Origin: Methanobacteriota archaeon
GTDB lineage: Archaea; Thermoplasmatota; Thermoplasmata; SG8-5; JACRNV01
Direction: 5' to 3'
Assembly (NCBI GenBank): GCA_016214785.1
Contig: JACRNV010000059.1
Location: 17,924 to 81,923 of the forward strand
DNA length: 64,000 nucleotides
Shown: positions 1 through 8,314 of the stretch, piece after piece
Layout of the letters: each line of letters opens with the position of its first letter
Position numbering within the stretch: the stretch's first letter is position 1
Made by a program: the position numbers and the translations under genes
The notes under the pieces: generated by a model
Databases searched by the model: none
What the model was told of the DNA's origin: nothing
What the model saw: only the letters and a program-made list of their open reading frames with translations

Positions 1-1
1 C

Positions 2-325
2 CTCGCGCTGGAGGACGGCACGATGCTCCAGCTCACGAACATCAGCTCCCTGCCAGTGAGCGCGGAACTGACGGCGCAGGCGCCCCTGCCGTTCTACTGG
101 CTCATAGTTCTCGTGGCAGCGAACATAGCCCTCATCGCCATCGGCGCCTGGCAAGCTTTTAACGCAAGGAAGGATATTCGGGCGCGTGCTATACAACGCG
201 GACCTCCACATCCACAGCAAGCACTCGATGGGGACGAGCGGAGCGATGGACATGGAGACCCTGGCCAGGGAGAGCCCCAGGAAAGGAATCAGCCTCCTGG
301 GAACCGGGGACTGCCTCCACCCTGA
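2..325 (+). CDS. 3' end of a membrane-anchored protein (partial)
   Basis: The open frame enters from before the window. It shows a hydrophobic helix (FYWLIVLVAANIALIAIGAW) followed by a basic stretch (ARKDIRARAIQR), as expected for a surface protein with a C-terminal membrane anchor and short cytoplasmic tail. The frame then runs about 140 nt into the EndoQ gene and becomes rich in G, P, Q, E and R, which looks like out-of-frame translation of EndoQ. A TAA in the neighbouring frame at 160-162 lies directly after a TTTT run, so the true stop may be there and the long overlap may reflect a one-base error. The family cannot be named from this fragment. Confidence 0.45.
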   Translation, partial: LALEDGTMLQLTNISSLPVSAELTAQAPLPFYWLIVLVAANIALIAIGAWQAFNARKDIRARAIQRGPPHPQQALDGDERSDGHGDPGQGEPQERNQPPGNRGLPPP

Positions 326-1406
326 GTGGCTCCGGGAGATTCGAGAATCGTGCGAGGAGAGCGACGGAATCTTCTCGATGGGCAAAGTCCACTTCCTCCT
401 CCAGACCGAGGTCGAGGACAACCACCGCGTCCACCACATCATCTTCTTCCCCGAGTTCTCGAGCGTCGAGGGCTTCATAGAGGCATTGAAAGGCAGGCAC
501 TCGCCGCTGAGTTCGGACGGCAGGCCGAAGATGCACATGGGCGGGGCGGAGATAGCCCAGGCCGCGCTCGACAACGGAGCCATGATAGGGCCGTCGCACG
601 CCTTCACCCCCTGGACGGGCATGTACGCCCACCACGACTCCCTCGCATCGTGCTACGGCGACCAGGCCGGCAAAGTCCATTTCGCCGAGCTGGGTCTCAG
701 CGCCGACTCGGACTACGCGGACCGCATCCCCGAGATGCGCAGGCTCGCATTCCTCACGAATTCGGACGCGCATTCGCCGTACCCGACGAGGATTGCGCGC
801 GAGTTCAACAGGATTGAGATGAAGGCCCCGTCGTTCGCGGAGCTGAGGAAGGCCATACTGCACGAGGGCGGCAGGAAGTTCGTGCTGAACGTGGGGCTGC
901 CGCCGCAGGAGGGGAAGTACAACGAGAGCGCGTGCATCAAGTGTTTGACGCACTATGCGCTGGATCAAGCGAAGGCCCTGCGCTGGCGCTGCCGCTGCGG
1001 CGGGGTGATAAAGAAGGGCGTGCGCGACCGCGTCGAGGAGCTGTCCGATTCCAGGGAGCCGAAGCACCCGGCGCACAGGCCGCCGTACCTCCACCTCATC
1101 CCCCTCGGGGAGATAATAACGAAGGCGCTGGGCGTCGCGAACCCCAACTCCAAGGAGGTCGACGAGGCATGGTCGGCAATCGTGGGGAAGTTCGGCAGCG
1201 AGGTCGCCGCGCTCGTCGATGCGCCAATCAATGAGATTCAGCCAAAGGAGGTCGCGGAGGCCATCGCAATGTTCCGCGAGGGCAGGGTGCGCCTCATCCC
1301 GGGCGGCGGGGGGCAGTACGGGCAGGTCGTGCTCGGGGACGAGAAGATAGAGCCACCGAAGGCTCCAGCGCCGAAGGGGCAGAGAGGTTTGTTCGATTTC
1401 AGGTAG
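186..1406 (+). CDS. Endonuclease Q (PHP-domain DNA repair nuclease, TIGR00375 type)
   Basis: This 406-residue protein begins with YNADLHIHSKHS, the metal-binding HxH of the PHP phosphoesterase fold. It continues with GTGDCLHPEWL and a late TNSDAHSPYP motif that supplies further metal ligands. A Cys-rich zinc element (CIKC...CRC, about residues 249-272) follows the catalytic domain, as in the archaeal EndoQ family. Family knowledge: EndoQ nicks DNA 5' of deaminated bases (uracil, hypoxanthine, xanthine) and AP sites, a repair entry route common in Thermococcales and scattered elsewhere. The GTG start at 186 is chosen because the family N-terminus starts exactly here; GGAAGG lies about 12 nt upstream. 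The frame of the upstream membrane protein overlaps the first 140 nt. Confidence 0.88.
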   Translation: MLYNADLHIHSKHSMGTSGAMDMETLARESPRKGISLLGTGDCLHPEWLREIRESCEESDGIFSMGKVHFLLQTEVEDNHRVHHIIFFPEFSSVEGFIEALKGRHSPLSSDGRPKMHMGGAEIAQAALDNGAMIGPSHAFTPWTGMYAHHDSLASCYGDQAGKVHFAELGLSADSDYADRIPEMRRLAFLTNSDAHSPYPTRIAREFNRIEMKAPSFAELRKAILHEGGRKFVLNVGLPPQEGKYNESACIKCLTHYALDQAKALRWRCRCGGVIKKGVRDRVEELSDSREPKHPAHRPPYLHLIPLGEIITKALGVANPNSKEVDEAWSAIVGKFGSEVAALVDAPINEIQPKEVAEAIAMFREGRVRLIPGGGGQYGQVVLGDEKIEPPKAPAPKGQRGLFDFR

Positions 1407-1453
1407 GGGAACAGAAATCCTATAACAGGAAATGAATTTTGATTAAAGCGAAT

Positions 1454-1462
1454 GTTTATACC
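1454..1462 (+). promoter_or_regulatory. TATA box for the DUF457-like gene
   Basis: GTTTATACC lies about 28 nt before the ATG at 1486, so the mRNA probably begins at or very near the start codon. No Shine-Dalgarno sequence is visible, consistent with leaderless translation. Confidence 0.55.
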
Positions 1463-1485
1463 GACATACAGACATAGTAGAATCC

Positions 1486-2136
1486 ATGAGTCCGTTGGCG
1501 CATGGATTGATTGCTTGGCTCATCGCTCTCCTTCTGGTCAAGAATATCAATGACAGGCGCTTGCTTGTTATTGTTGGGGTTGCCGCCGACCTCGACGGAA
1601 TTTTTATCTTCTTCGACCAAAACTCTTACTTCGCCTTGCATCATACTTTCGGACATTCGTACGTATTCGGGATTTTAATTGTTTTGATTGCGGCTCTTCT
1701 CGCAAAGGAGAAGCTGATGGTGGGCTTGGGGGCATTCCTTGCGTTCAGCGCGCACCTGTTTTGCGACGTCATTGGCTCCAATTGGAGTATCACTCCTCTG
1801 TTTCCTCTCTCAGATATGGCCATCGGGTCGACTGGGTATCTGCCTAGTGAGGTCATTTACAGCCTTATCAATCCTTTGGCATTGCTCATTCTAGTTTTAG
1901 TCGTTATAGCAGTTGGATATCGTAAGGAAATCTCACCATTTGAATTTATCTCTGCGAAGTTAGACAAGATGGCTCTAGGCGCGTTCATTTATCCGTTCAA
2001 ATACAAATGCGAGTATTGCGGGAAGTGGGCCTTTGGAGAGTGCGAGCAATGCAAAAAGAAGATATGCGCCCAACATCTGCCGTCGTTTTATAATTCAAAA
2101 TGCTCGATATGCAGTGATTCGCAACTTAGGAATTGA
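1486..2136 (+). CDS. DUF457/YdjM-like membrane metal-dependent hydrolase with C-terminal zinc finger
   Basis: The 216-residue product has about four membrane helices and the polar motifs typical of YdjM/DUF457 proteins: LAHGLIAW near the N-terminus, AADLDGIFIFFD, HHTFGHS and AHLFCDVIG. These His and Asp residues are thought to bind metal in a membrane-embedded hydrolase; no reaction is firmly known. The last 40 residues add four CxxC pairs (CEYC, CEQC, CAQH region, CSIC), a small treble-clef or AN1-like zinc module not typical of the core family. Base composition is clearly more AT-rich than EndoQ and TldD on either side, and the next two genes share this, suggesting acquisition as a block. 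Confidence 0.72.
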   Translation: MSPLAHGLIAWLIALLLVKNINDRRLLVIVGVAADLDGIFIFFDQNSYFALHHTFGHSYVFGILIVLIAALLAKEKLMVGLGAFLAFSAHLFCDVIGSNWSITPLFPLSDMAIGSTGYLPSEVIYSLINPLALLILVLVVIAVGYRKEISPFEFISAKLDKMALGAFIYPFKYKCEYCGKWAFGECEQCKKKICAQHLPSFYNSKCSICSDSQLRN

Positions 2137-2158
2137 TTCTATGGGAAGCACCTTGGGG

Positions 2159-2172
2159 CAGCGGGGGCTGCA
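2159..2172 (+). other. Short GC-rich hairpin between two AT-rich genes
   Basis: GCAGCGGGGGCTGC can fold into a 5-bp stem with a GGGG loop. It lies about 20 nt after the stop of the DUF457-like gene and about 45 nt before the TATA-like ATTTAAAG (near 2217) of the next gene, so it could help end the upstream transcript. No U-tract follows. Confidence 0.35.
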
Positions 2173-2249
2173 CAGATTCGAGCAGAGCACGGTAGTTATC
2201 CATTACAGAGCAAAGCATTTAAAGCGTTAATCCTCCTCTCCCTGATGAG

Positions 2250-3014
2250 ATGGCGATGAAGCACAAACTATTACCATCCGGCGATTTGAATGCCAATGAC
2301 GGCACACTCGCTCCAGCCACTCGTCGGTCCTTGGATAAGTTCATCAAAAGATATCAATATGACATCGTTGGCTGGACAGAATTCTGCGTTACGAACGTAG
2401 AGAGCACTAAACGGATGCCGCCGGAAGATAGCCAGGGCGCTTTGGAATTTCTGCGCACTCAAGAGAGATTTAACGATTTAACTTGCGCTCCACCTGTTGA
2501 AAAGATATACAGCGACAAGGAAAGTTACATTCAATGGCACGATGAGGAATACGAGAGAGACCGCGCCTTCTACCAATGCGTTCTTCGAAGATCCAAGGAA
2601 ATCATGGTCGCATTGGGATTGAGGACAGATGTCGTTGACGAAATAAAGCTCGAAGTGGATCGCGATGCATTGAATTATTTAGACACATTAGAACAAAAGA
2701 AATCTGAAGAAATTTCGCGCATAATGACAATGCCTGAAAGCGATTGGTCTATCGTGAGGAGCGCGCGATACCCAAAGGTTCAGCTCGGGTGTTTGTTGGG
2801 CGCCGATCCCGAGGCCATTGTGGTCAACTTTGGGATTTACCTGGTGTGTGGGCTTCAAGGTGAATTCCACGGTAGCAAGTCCGCCTTCCTTTCTGCATCG
2901 GGACCAACGCTGTGGCAAATGCTGGGCGCGTCCAAGGCGGAGCTGGCGTATTTTAAAGAAAACGTTTTAAGCCCTTCGATAACGCCAACTCAACTGCCCG
3001 AAAAACAAGATTAG
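2250..3014 (+). CDS. Hypothetical protein in an AT-rich island
   Basis: I do not recognise the family of this 254-residue soluble protein. It has no signal peptide or membrane helix. The middle is acidic and helical (for example DEEYERDRAF and LEQKKSEEISRI), and a less charged segment near residues 175-230 contains GCLLGADPEAIVVNFGIY. The ATG at 2250 is preceded at about 28 nt by ATTTAAAG, fitting a leaderless transcript. Codon usage is more AT-rich than in the flanking housekeeping genes, as in its two neighbours, so horizontal origin is likely. The coding call rests on frame length, promoter placement and coherent amino-acid composition. Confidence 0.7.
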   Translation: MAMKHKLLPSGDLNANDGTLAPATRRSLDKFIKRYQYDIVGWTEFCVTNVESTKRMPPEDSQGALEFLRTQERFNDLTCAPPVEKIYSDKESYIQWHDEEYERDRAFYQCVLRRSKEIMVALGLRTDVVDEIKLEVDRDALNYLDTLEQKKSEEISRIMTMPESDWSIVRSARYPKVQLGCLLGADPEAIVVNFGIYLVCGLQGEFHGSKSAFLSASGPTLWQMLGASKAELAYFKENVLSPSITPTQLPEKQD

Positions 3015-3135
3015 CAGATCAACTACCCGAATCGAAGGATTGCTCTTCGAACTCATAAGAGCAAAAGGCAGGGAGATCCGGATGATTTTTTTTAAAAACA
3101 TTAAACTTATAAGGTTACAGATACATTGATGATAC

Positions 3136-3663
3136 GTGACTGAACAGAATAACGGTCGCACGGAAAAGGTTAAAATGACTTTGCCCAAGGGACTTTGGGC
3201 AATACTTCTCCTATATGGCTTGCCACTCATTCTTGCTGCGTACATAATTTTTGATTTTTATACGAGGACGATCAGTGCTGATTATCAACCTGCAATCGAT
3301 TATACCAGAGCCGTTTTACTATCCTCGATTCCGTTGGTTCCAGGAATAATATTGACATGCTGCGGCGTATTGATCTATAGGATGGAGCGTAAGAAATCGA
3401 TACAGCTACGACCGATGCCGGAGTATAAATTGCTTGGACCGCTGTCAATGGTGTTGGCATTTCTCGCGGTTGGCCCTTATTTTTTATTCATTCAAGAATG
3501 GATATTTCCATTCGCTTTTTGTTCTTCGATGGCGATGATAACAGGAGTTTTGTCATACAGTTATGATAGAGATAAAACTGGGGTCTTGGGTGCGATTTGG
3601 GGAGGTTTTGAATTTATTACCTTATTGTATTTTATTTATTTATCTTATCAGTTGTCTGGTTAA
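3136..3663 (+). CDS. Hypothetical four-helix membrane protein
   Basis: This 175-residue protein starts with a polar 15-residue tail (TEQNNGRTEKVKMTLPKG). It then has about four to five hydrophobic segments: LWAILLLYGLPLILAAYIIF, LLSSIPLVPGIILTCCGVLIY, LLGPLSMVLAFLAVGPYFLF and a C-terminal pair. A charged loop (RMERKKSIQLRPMPEYK) separates the second and third. No enzymatic motif is visible and I cannot name a family. The GTG start at 3136 follows ACTTATAAGG, a TATA-like box about 28 nt upstream. It is one of the most AT-rich genes here and closes the AT-rich block that began at 1486. Confidence 0.65.
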   Translation: MTEQNNGRTEKVKMTLPKGLWAILLLYGLPLILAAYIIFDFYTRTISADYQPAIDYTRAVLLSSIPLVPGIILTCCGVLIYRMERKKSIQLRPMPEYKLLGPLSMVLAFLAVGPYFLFIQEWIFPFAFCSSMAMITGVLSYSYDRDKTGVLGAIWGGFEFITLLYFIYLSYQLSG

Positions 3664-3687
3664 ACGGTCGTAAGCGCCCTCAGCAAC

Positions 3688-3696
3688 CTTTATAGT
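3688..3696 (+). promoter_or_regulatory. TATA box for the tldD-tldE operon
   Basis: CTTTATAGT lies 19 nt before the ATG at 3715 and 64 nt before the TTG at 3760. Expected initiation about 25 nt downstream falls near 3715-3720, which favours the TTG start with its GGAGGGG ribosome-binding site. Confidence 0.5.
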
Positions 3697-3759
3697 CCGG
3701 TCGCCCTTCATCCCATGAGAGCCTTTATCATTGGTTGTTCGGCTCTGGGAGGGGTCTCG

Positions 3760-5181
3760 TTGGACGAATCTCTGGCGGACTACGCCATCGAACGCATGGG
3801 GGCGCTCGGCGCATCGTACGCCGAGGCGAGGATGGAGCTGTCTTACGTCGAATCGTACATCGTCAGGAACGGCAATCCCGACGCGGCGGACTCGAGCCAG
3901 GGCATGGGGATAGGCATGCGCGCGCTCGTCGGCGGCGCGCTATCCTTCGCATCCGTGGACACGCTCACGAAGCCCAGGGTCAAGGAGCAGGCCGAGCGCT
4001 GCGTGCGCCTGGCAAAGGCTGCGGCGAAGCGGGCGAAGAAGAAGATCAGGCTCTGCGACGAGAAGGCCCATGTGGAGAAGTACTCGGTCTTCCAGAAGGA
4101 GCGGATAGCCGACGTCCCGCAGGAGGAGAAGATGGGGCTCCTCTTCGACATCGAGAAGGCCGTTCCAAAGGATATGGTAGTCCCGGGCAGGTACTTCTTC
4201 CTCCAGCTCTCTCAGAGCAACAAGTACGTGGCCAACTCCGACGGCTCGAAGATACACTCCGAGATTCCGCGCGTATTCGCGATGTGCGTGCCCACGGTGG
4301 TAGCGTACGACCGCAGCGCGCAGGCCATCCTCTACTACGCCGCATCAGCCGGCTGGGAGTGGATGAAGAACGAGGACGTACCAAATAAATTCGCCAGCGA
4401 GGTCAGGATGCTCCACAGGAGCCTCACGGAGGGGAAGTCCCCGCCGAAAGGGAACGTCGACCTCATCGTCGGCCCGGAGGTCGCGGGCATAGCCGCGCAC
4501 GAGAGCTGCGGGCACCCGTACGAGGCGGACCGCATACTCGGGAGGGAGGCGGCGCAGGCGGGCGAGTCGTTCGTCAAGCCCGACATGATTGGCGAGAGGA
4601 TAGGGAGCAAGGTCCCGACGATAATCGAGGACCCGACCCTTCCGAACAGCTACGGCTTCTACCTATACGATGACGAGGGCGTGAAGGCCGGCCCGCGCAT
4701 CCTGATGAAGGACGGGGTCGTCAACGGCTTCCTGCACAACAGGGAGACGGCGGCCAAATTCAAGCTCGCGCGCAGCAACGGCTCGGCGCGCAGCGCGGCC
4801 TACAACCGCGAGCCCATCGTCAGGATGGCCAATACCTACGTTAAGCCCGGCGACATGAAGTTCGAGGAGCTTCTCGAGGGCGTCAAGCTCGGAGTCTACA
4901 TCAAGTCCTTCAACGAGTGGAACATCGACGACACGAGGTACAACCAGAAGTACGTCGGCCGCGAGGCGTACCTCATAGAGAACGGCGAGGTCAAGGGGCC
5001 GGTGGGCGCTCCCATCATCGAGATAACCACTCCAGGTTTCTGGTCCGCCGTCGACGCGGTCGGGAACGACATGACGTTCGCAATCGGCACCTGCGGCAAG
5101 GGTGAGCCCGCGCAGGGCGTACCGGTGGGGATGGGCGGCCCGCACATGCGCCTCAGGGGCGTCAGGCTTGGGGGTGGATGA
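3760..5181 (+). CDS. tldD: TldD-family zinc metalloprotease
   Basis: The product matches the TldD/PmbA fold along its whole length. It carries the metal-binding HExxxH motif as HESCGH at about residue 247 and the C-terminal Cys ligand region (IGTCGKGEPAQGVPVGMGG). Family knowledge: TldD acts with its non-catalytic partner TldE/PmbA as a heterodimeric protease that degrades unfolded peptides in its cavity and matures some modified peptides. I chose the TTG at 3760 over the ATG at 3715: GGAGGGG sits 6-8 nt before it, the TATA box predicts transcription starting near 3715, and the extra 15 hydrophobic residues (MRAFIIGCSALGGVS) are not family-like. tldE follows with essentially no gap. Confidence 0.93.
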   Translation: MDESLADYAIERMGALGASYAEARMELSYVESYIVRNGNPDAADSSQGMGIGMRALVGGALSFASVDTLTKPRVKEQAERCVRLAKAAAKRAKKKIRLCDEKAHVEKYSVFQKERIADVPQEEKMGLLFDIEKAVPKDMVVPGRYFFLQLSQSNKYVANSDGSKIHSEIPRVFAMCVPTVVAYDRSAQAILYYAASAGWEWMKNEDVPNKFASEVRMLHRSLTEGKSPPKGNVDLIVGPEVAGIAAHESCGHPYEADRILGREAAQAGESFVKPDMIGERIGSKVPTIIEDPTLPNSYGFYLYDDEGVKAGPRILMKDGVVNGFLHNRETAAKFKLARSNGSARSAAYNREPIVRMANTYVKPGDMKFEELLEGVKLGVYIKSFNEWNIDDTRYNQKYVGREAYLIENGEVKGPVGAPIIEITTPGFWSAVDAVGNDMTFAIGTCGKGEPAQGVPVGMGGPHMRLRGVRLGGG

Positions 5182-5182
5182 G

Positions 5183-6514
5183 ATGGCGAAGAGCGAGGAT
5201 GCCGGAATAGTCGAAGCGGCCGTGAAGAAGGCGCTGGGGGCCGGCGCCACGGACGCCATCGCAATAGTCAACCGCTCGTCCAGCAACCAGGTCAAGTTCG
5301 CCAACAGCGAGATTGCCACGCTGCAGTCGTGGCTCGACACCTCGCTGGACATCTACATGGTCTTCGGGAAGAGGGTGCTGAGCTCGAGCATCACCGACCC
5401 CACGCGGATAGACGCAACTATAGAGCTCCTGCGCAGGAACTCGGCGCGCGCCCCCGAGAACGAGGACTACAAGGGCATCGCCGAGGGGAAGTTCAAGTAC
5501 AGGAAGAACCCGCCGGACAAGAAGATAATCGACGCCGAGGGGAAGCTCGTCGACCTGACGTGGAAGGGCATCCTCGCGGCGGAGAAGGCGGGCGCCGACC
5601 GGACCGCCGGCACCCTACATCGGTATCATACCTGGAGCACGATGCGCTCGTCGCGCGGGCCGTCCTTCGAGGAGGAGGGCGCGTCCGTCGCATTCTCTAT
5701 AAGGGCGTTCAACAAGGATGGCGGCTCGGGACACATGTCCGGCTGCTCAACCAAACTCGCCGACTTCAACCCCGCGGAGCCGGGGAAGGAGGCCGGGGAG
5801 CTGTGCAAGCTCGTGCGCAAGCCCCAGACCGGGCCCGAGGGGAAGCTGAAGGTGCTGTTCACGCCCATGTCCGCCGCTGACATCGCCATACACGTCGTTG
5901 GCTTCGCGTCCGCGGCGAGGGTCGAATCGGGCATGTCGTTCCTGAGAGATAAGATAGGCAAGGACGTCGGCAGCCCCATGGTGAACTTGTACGACGACGG
6001 CACGCTCGAGGACGGTTTGGGAAGCAGGTGCGCCGACGACGAGGGCATACCGACGCAGAGGACTCAGGTCGTCAAGGAGGGGAGGCTCCTCAGTTACCTG
6101 CACAACACCTCGACGGGCGCCAAGTTCGGCGCGAAGTCCACGGGCAACGCCGGGCTGATGTTCCCACATCCCTGGAACTGCGTCATGGAGCCCGGGGACA
6201 TGAAGCACGACGAGTTGCTGGAGGAGATGGGGGACGGCCTCATCGTCACCAACGTCTGGTACACGCGGTTCCAGAACTACTTCACCGGCGACTATTCCAC
6301 CATCCCGAGGGACGCCATCCTGAAGGTCGAGAAGGGCGAGGTCGTCGGCGCCGTCAAGGGCATCAGGGTCACGGACAACATGGGCCGCATCCTGAAGGGG
6401 GTGTGCGGCCTCGGCAAGGAGCTGAGGCAGATTTACTGGTGGGAGATAGAGACCCCGACCTTCGTCCCGCACGTGCTCATAAAGGACGTCGGCATAACCA
6501 AATCGACGATGTAG
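5183..6514 (+). CDS. tldE: TldE/PmbA-type partner subunit
   Basis: This 443-residue protein shares the TldD/PmbA fold but lacks HExxxH: the equivalent region reads GFASAARVESGMS. It is therefore the non-metal subunit that pairs with TldD. The C-terminal half keeps family features such as LHNTSTGAKFG, EPGDMKHDELLEEM and GVCGLGKELRQIYWWEIETP. The ORF track begins earlier (5102), but the ATG at 5183 immediately after the tldD stop, behind a G-rich ribosome-binding site, gives the expected N-terminus (MAKSEDAGIVEAAVKKALGAGA). The tight spacing indicates co-transcription with tldD. Around residues 150-165 (RTAGTLHRYHTWSTMRS) the protein is less family-like. Confidence 0.9.
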   Translation: MAKSEDAGIVEAAVKKALGAGATDAIAIVNRSSSNQVKFANSEIATLQSWLDTSLDIYMVFGKRVLSSSITDPTRIDATIELLRRNSARAPENEDYKGIAEGKFKYRKNPPDKKIIDAEGKLVDLTWKGILAAEKAGADRTAGTLHRYHTWSTMRSSRGPSFEEEGASVAFSIRAFNKDGGSGHMSGCSTKLADFNPAEPGKEAGELCKLVRKPQTGPEGKLKVLFTPMSAADIAIHVVGFASAARVESGMSFLRDKIGKDVGSPMVNLYDDGTLEDGLGSRCADDEGIPTQRTQVVKEGRLLSYLHNTSTGAKFGAKSTGNAGLMFPHPWNCVMEPGDMKHDELLEEMGDGLIVTNVWYTRFQNYFTGDYSTIPRDAILKVEKGEVVGAVKGIRVTDNMGRILKGVCGLGKELRQIYWWEIETPTFVPHVLIKDVGITKSTM

Positions 6515-6577
6515 ACAAAAACGCTTGACGAATTGCGAATGGCCCTGGGAATTAACGACAAGGCGCTTTACGCCACT

Positions 6578-7273
6578 CTACGGCTTCGCCCTTCCCAGCT
6601 TCTTCGCCCACATGTACCTGAGGTTGCCTATGCCGTCGCGCCAGGTGTTGAGCTTGACCTCGCCCTCCCTCGGTCGATATTCTATTGGCACCTCGCGCAT
6701 CCTGAGCCCTTTTATCCTGACCTCTATTTTAATCTCCTCGGACAGGGCCATCCTGTCGCTGACGACGTCGAGCTTCGGGATTATGGAGCGCCTGAAGACC
6801 CACATGCCGCTCTGCGAGTCCTTGATATTCGTGCCGTAGAGGAGGTTCGAGGTCTTTGTGAGCACCCAGTTGCCGAACTTGTGCTTCGCGCTCATGACCC
6901 CCCTCTTCATCCGGCTGATGCGGTCGCCGGTGATGAAGTCCAGCCGGTCCTTCTCCAGCATCGCAAGGAATTTCGGGATGTCCTCGGCCGGGTACGTGCA
7001 GTCCGCGTCGAGCGTGGCCACGAACTCGCCGCTGGCCTTCTCGAAGCCGGTCTTGTAGGCGCGGCCGTAGCCCCTGCGCGGCTCGTCGATGACGATAGCG
7101 CCCTTGGACTTCGCGATCTCCCTCGTCCTGTCTTTCGAGTTCGTATCGACTATGAGGACCTCGTATGCAATGCCCGTGGGCTTGAGGGCCGAGTGGACGG
7201 CGTCCATGACCGCGCCTATGGCCTTCTCCTCGTTCATCGTGGGGATGACGACCGACACTTTGGGCTGAGCCAT
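6578..7273 (-). CDS. Family 2 glycosyltransferase, dolichyl-phosphate mannose/glucose synthase-like
   Basis: The 231-residue protein has a GT-A fold signature: VSVVIPTMNEEKAIGAVM at the N-terminus, the nucleotide-sugar DxD as TLDADCTYP near residue 90, GRAYKTGFEKASGEFV before it, and DSQSGMWVFRR in the acceptor region. These fit the DPM1 subgroup, which transfers a sugar from a nucleotide donor to a dolichyl-phosphate carrier at the cytoplasmic membrane face, feeding N-glycosylation or lipid-linked sugar pathways. No C-terminal membrane helices are present. It is convergent with tldE. The many NxS/T sequons in the large surface proteins here make such a donor pathway plausible, but a direct link is inference. 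Confidence 0.88.
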   Translation of the reverse strand: MAQPKVSVVIPTMNEEKAIGAVMDAVHSALKPTGIAYEVLIVDTNSKDRTREIAKSKGAIVIDEPRRGYGRAYKTGFEKASGEFVATLDADCTYPAEDIPKFLAMLEKDRLDFITGDRISRMKRGVMSAKHKFGNWVLTKTSNLLYGTNIKDSQSGMWVFRRSIIPKLDVVSDRMALSEEIKIEVRIKGLRMREVPIEYRPREGEVKLNTWRDGIGNLRYMWAKKLGRAKP

Positions 7274-7394
7274 CGTAAGCGGAGAAAGGGGGAGGGAATA
7301 AAAGGGTTTGGATTTGGGCAGACAGGGACCTGCCCAGGGGCCATTTCATATGTGACTCAGCGCAGGCCAGCGGCCCCTCGAAGGGGCCAACCGG

Positions 7395-8123
7395 TCACTT
7401 TCTCTTCAGCACGTAAATGACCCAGGGGGATATCTCCATCTCGTTGACCCATTTGTAAGGCTCGCTCTTATGTCCCAGGGGCAAGGCCTTCTCGAGCAGT
7501 TCCAGCCCCGCGGCCTCGAACGACTCCAGGTAATCCGTATCGAACCAAAGGATGTCCTCGACCGGAGTCCTATCCTCGATGTCTGTCGTTATTATTCTCA
7601 CACGCTCGCCGCTCCTTGCGTGTGCGTTCTCGGGGAAATCCTTCGTGGAGAACGACGCCCACTCGCGCGTGTACATCTCGGGCGTGGAGTCAAGGAGCAC
7701 CATGCGCCCCTCTGGATTGAGCAAAGCGCCGAGCCCGGACATCAGCTTGGCGCGGTTCTCCCGGCCCGGGACGTTGTCGAAGGTGAATGCCGAAAAAACG
7801 AGGTCGAAATGCCGCTTCGCGAGCCGGCTGAAGTCCCCGTCGTGTATCAATTGGTAGTCCCCTCCCGGGTCGATTCCCCTCGCCTTGGCGATCATGTCCG
7901 CGGAGATGTCAATTCCAACGGTTTCGAAGCCCAGCCTCCTGAGAAACCTGGTGGACCTCCCTGCCCCGCACCCGAAATCGACCGCCCCCCTCCCCTTCAC
8001 ATGCTTTGATATGAGCCCGGGCAAATCGCGGTAGGCCAGATAGTACGAGTTGGGGAATTCGAGCTTCGAATATGCGTCTGCCTTGACCTTGTCCTCGTAG
8101 GCGTTCCTGAAGGGCTCGCTCAT
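7395..8123 (-). CDS. Class I SAM-dependent methyltransferase
   Basis: The 242-residue protein carries the class I methyltransferase core: AVDFGCGAGRSTRFL (motif I, about residue 48), TVGIDISADMIAKAR (acidic ribose-binding loop), FDLVFSAFTFDNV (motif IV) and LNPEGRMVLLD. The C-terminal 90 residues differ from common small-molecule methyltransferases, and the substrate cannot be assigned. It is divergent from the giant binding-protein gene at 8315 and about 120 nt upstream of the glycosyltransferase on the same strand; the gap contains no clear promoter, so co-transcription is possible. Confidence 0.85.
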   Translation of the reverse strand: MSEPFRNAYEDKVKADAYSKLEFPNSYYLAYRDLPGLISKHVKGRGAVDFGCGAGRSTRFLRRLGFETVGIDISADMIAKARGIDPGGDYQLIHDGDFSRLAKRHFDLVFSAFTFDNVPGRENRAKLMSGLGALLNPEGRMVLLDSTPEMYTREWASFSTKDFPENAHARSGERVRIITTDIEDRTPVEDILWFDTDYLESFEAAGLELLEKALPLGHKSEPYKWVNEMEISPWVIYVLKRK

Positions 8124-8224
8124 TCAGCGAGAGGTACGGGCGCCCCCTCGTAAAAGGTTTTTGTTACAGCCCAGTCCATCGCCCGTCTTTTACTATATAT
8201 CTATATTTTTACACACTAGGGTTA

Positions 8225-8236
8225 GGTTTATATAGG
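8225..8236 (+). promoter_or_regulatory. TATA box of the peptide-transport locus
   Basis: GGTTTATATAGG is a strong archaeal TATA box. Initiation is expected near 8256-8260, giving a 5' leader of about 55 nt before the ATG at 8315, long enough to hold the hairpin and Shine-Dalgarno sequence noted separately. Confidence 0.6.
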
Positions 8237-8274
8237 GACGATACTCTACGACCAAATGGAAATATTGAACCTCG

Positions 8275-8297
8275 CTGCTTTTTTAGGTAAAAAGCAG
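8275..8297 (+). promoter_or_regulatory. 5'-leader hairpin before the giant binding-protein gene
   Basis: CTGCTTTTT and AAAAAGCAG form a perfect 9-bp stem around a short TAGGT-type loop. The stem ends five nt before the GGAGGAG ribosome-binding site at 8302-8308. It may act in translational control or mRNA protection; the role is inferred from position only. Confidence 0.5.
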
Positions 8298-8314
8298 AAG
8301 TGGAGGAGTAAGAC

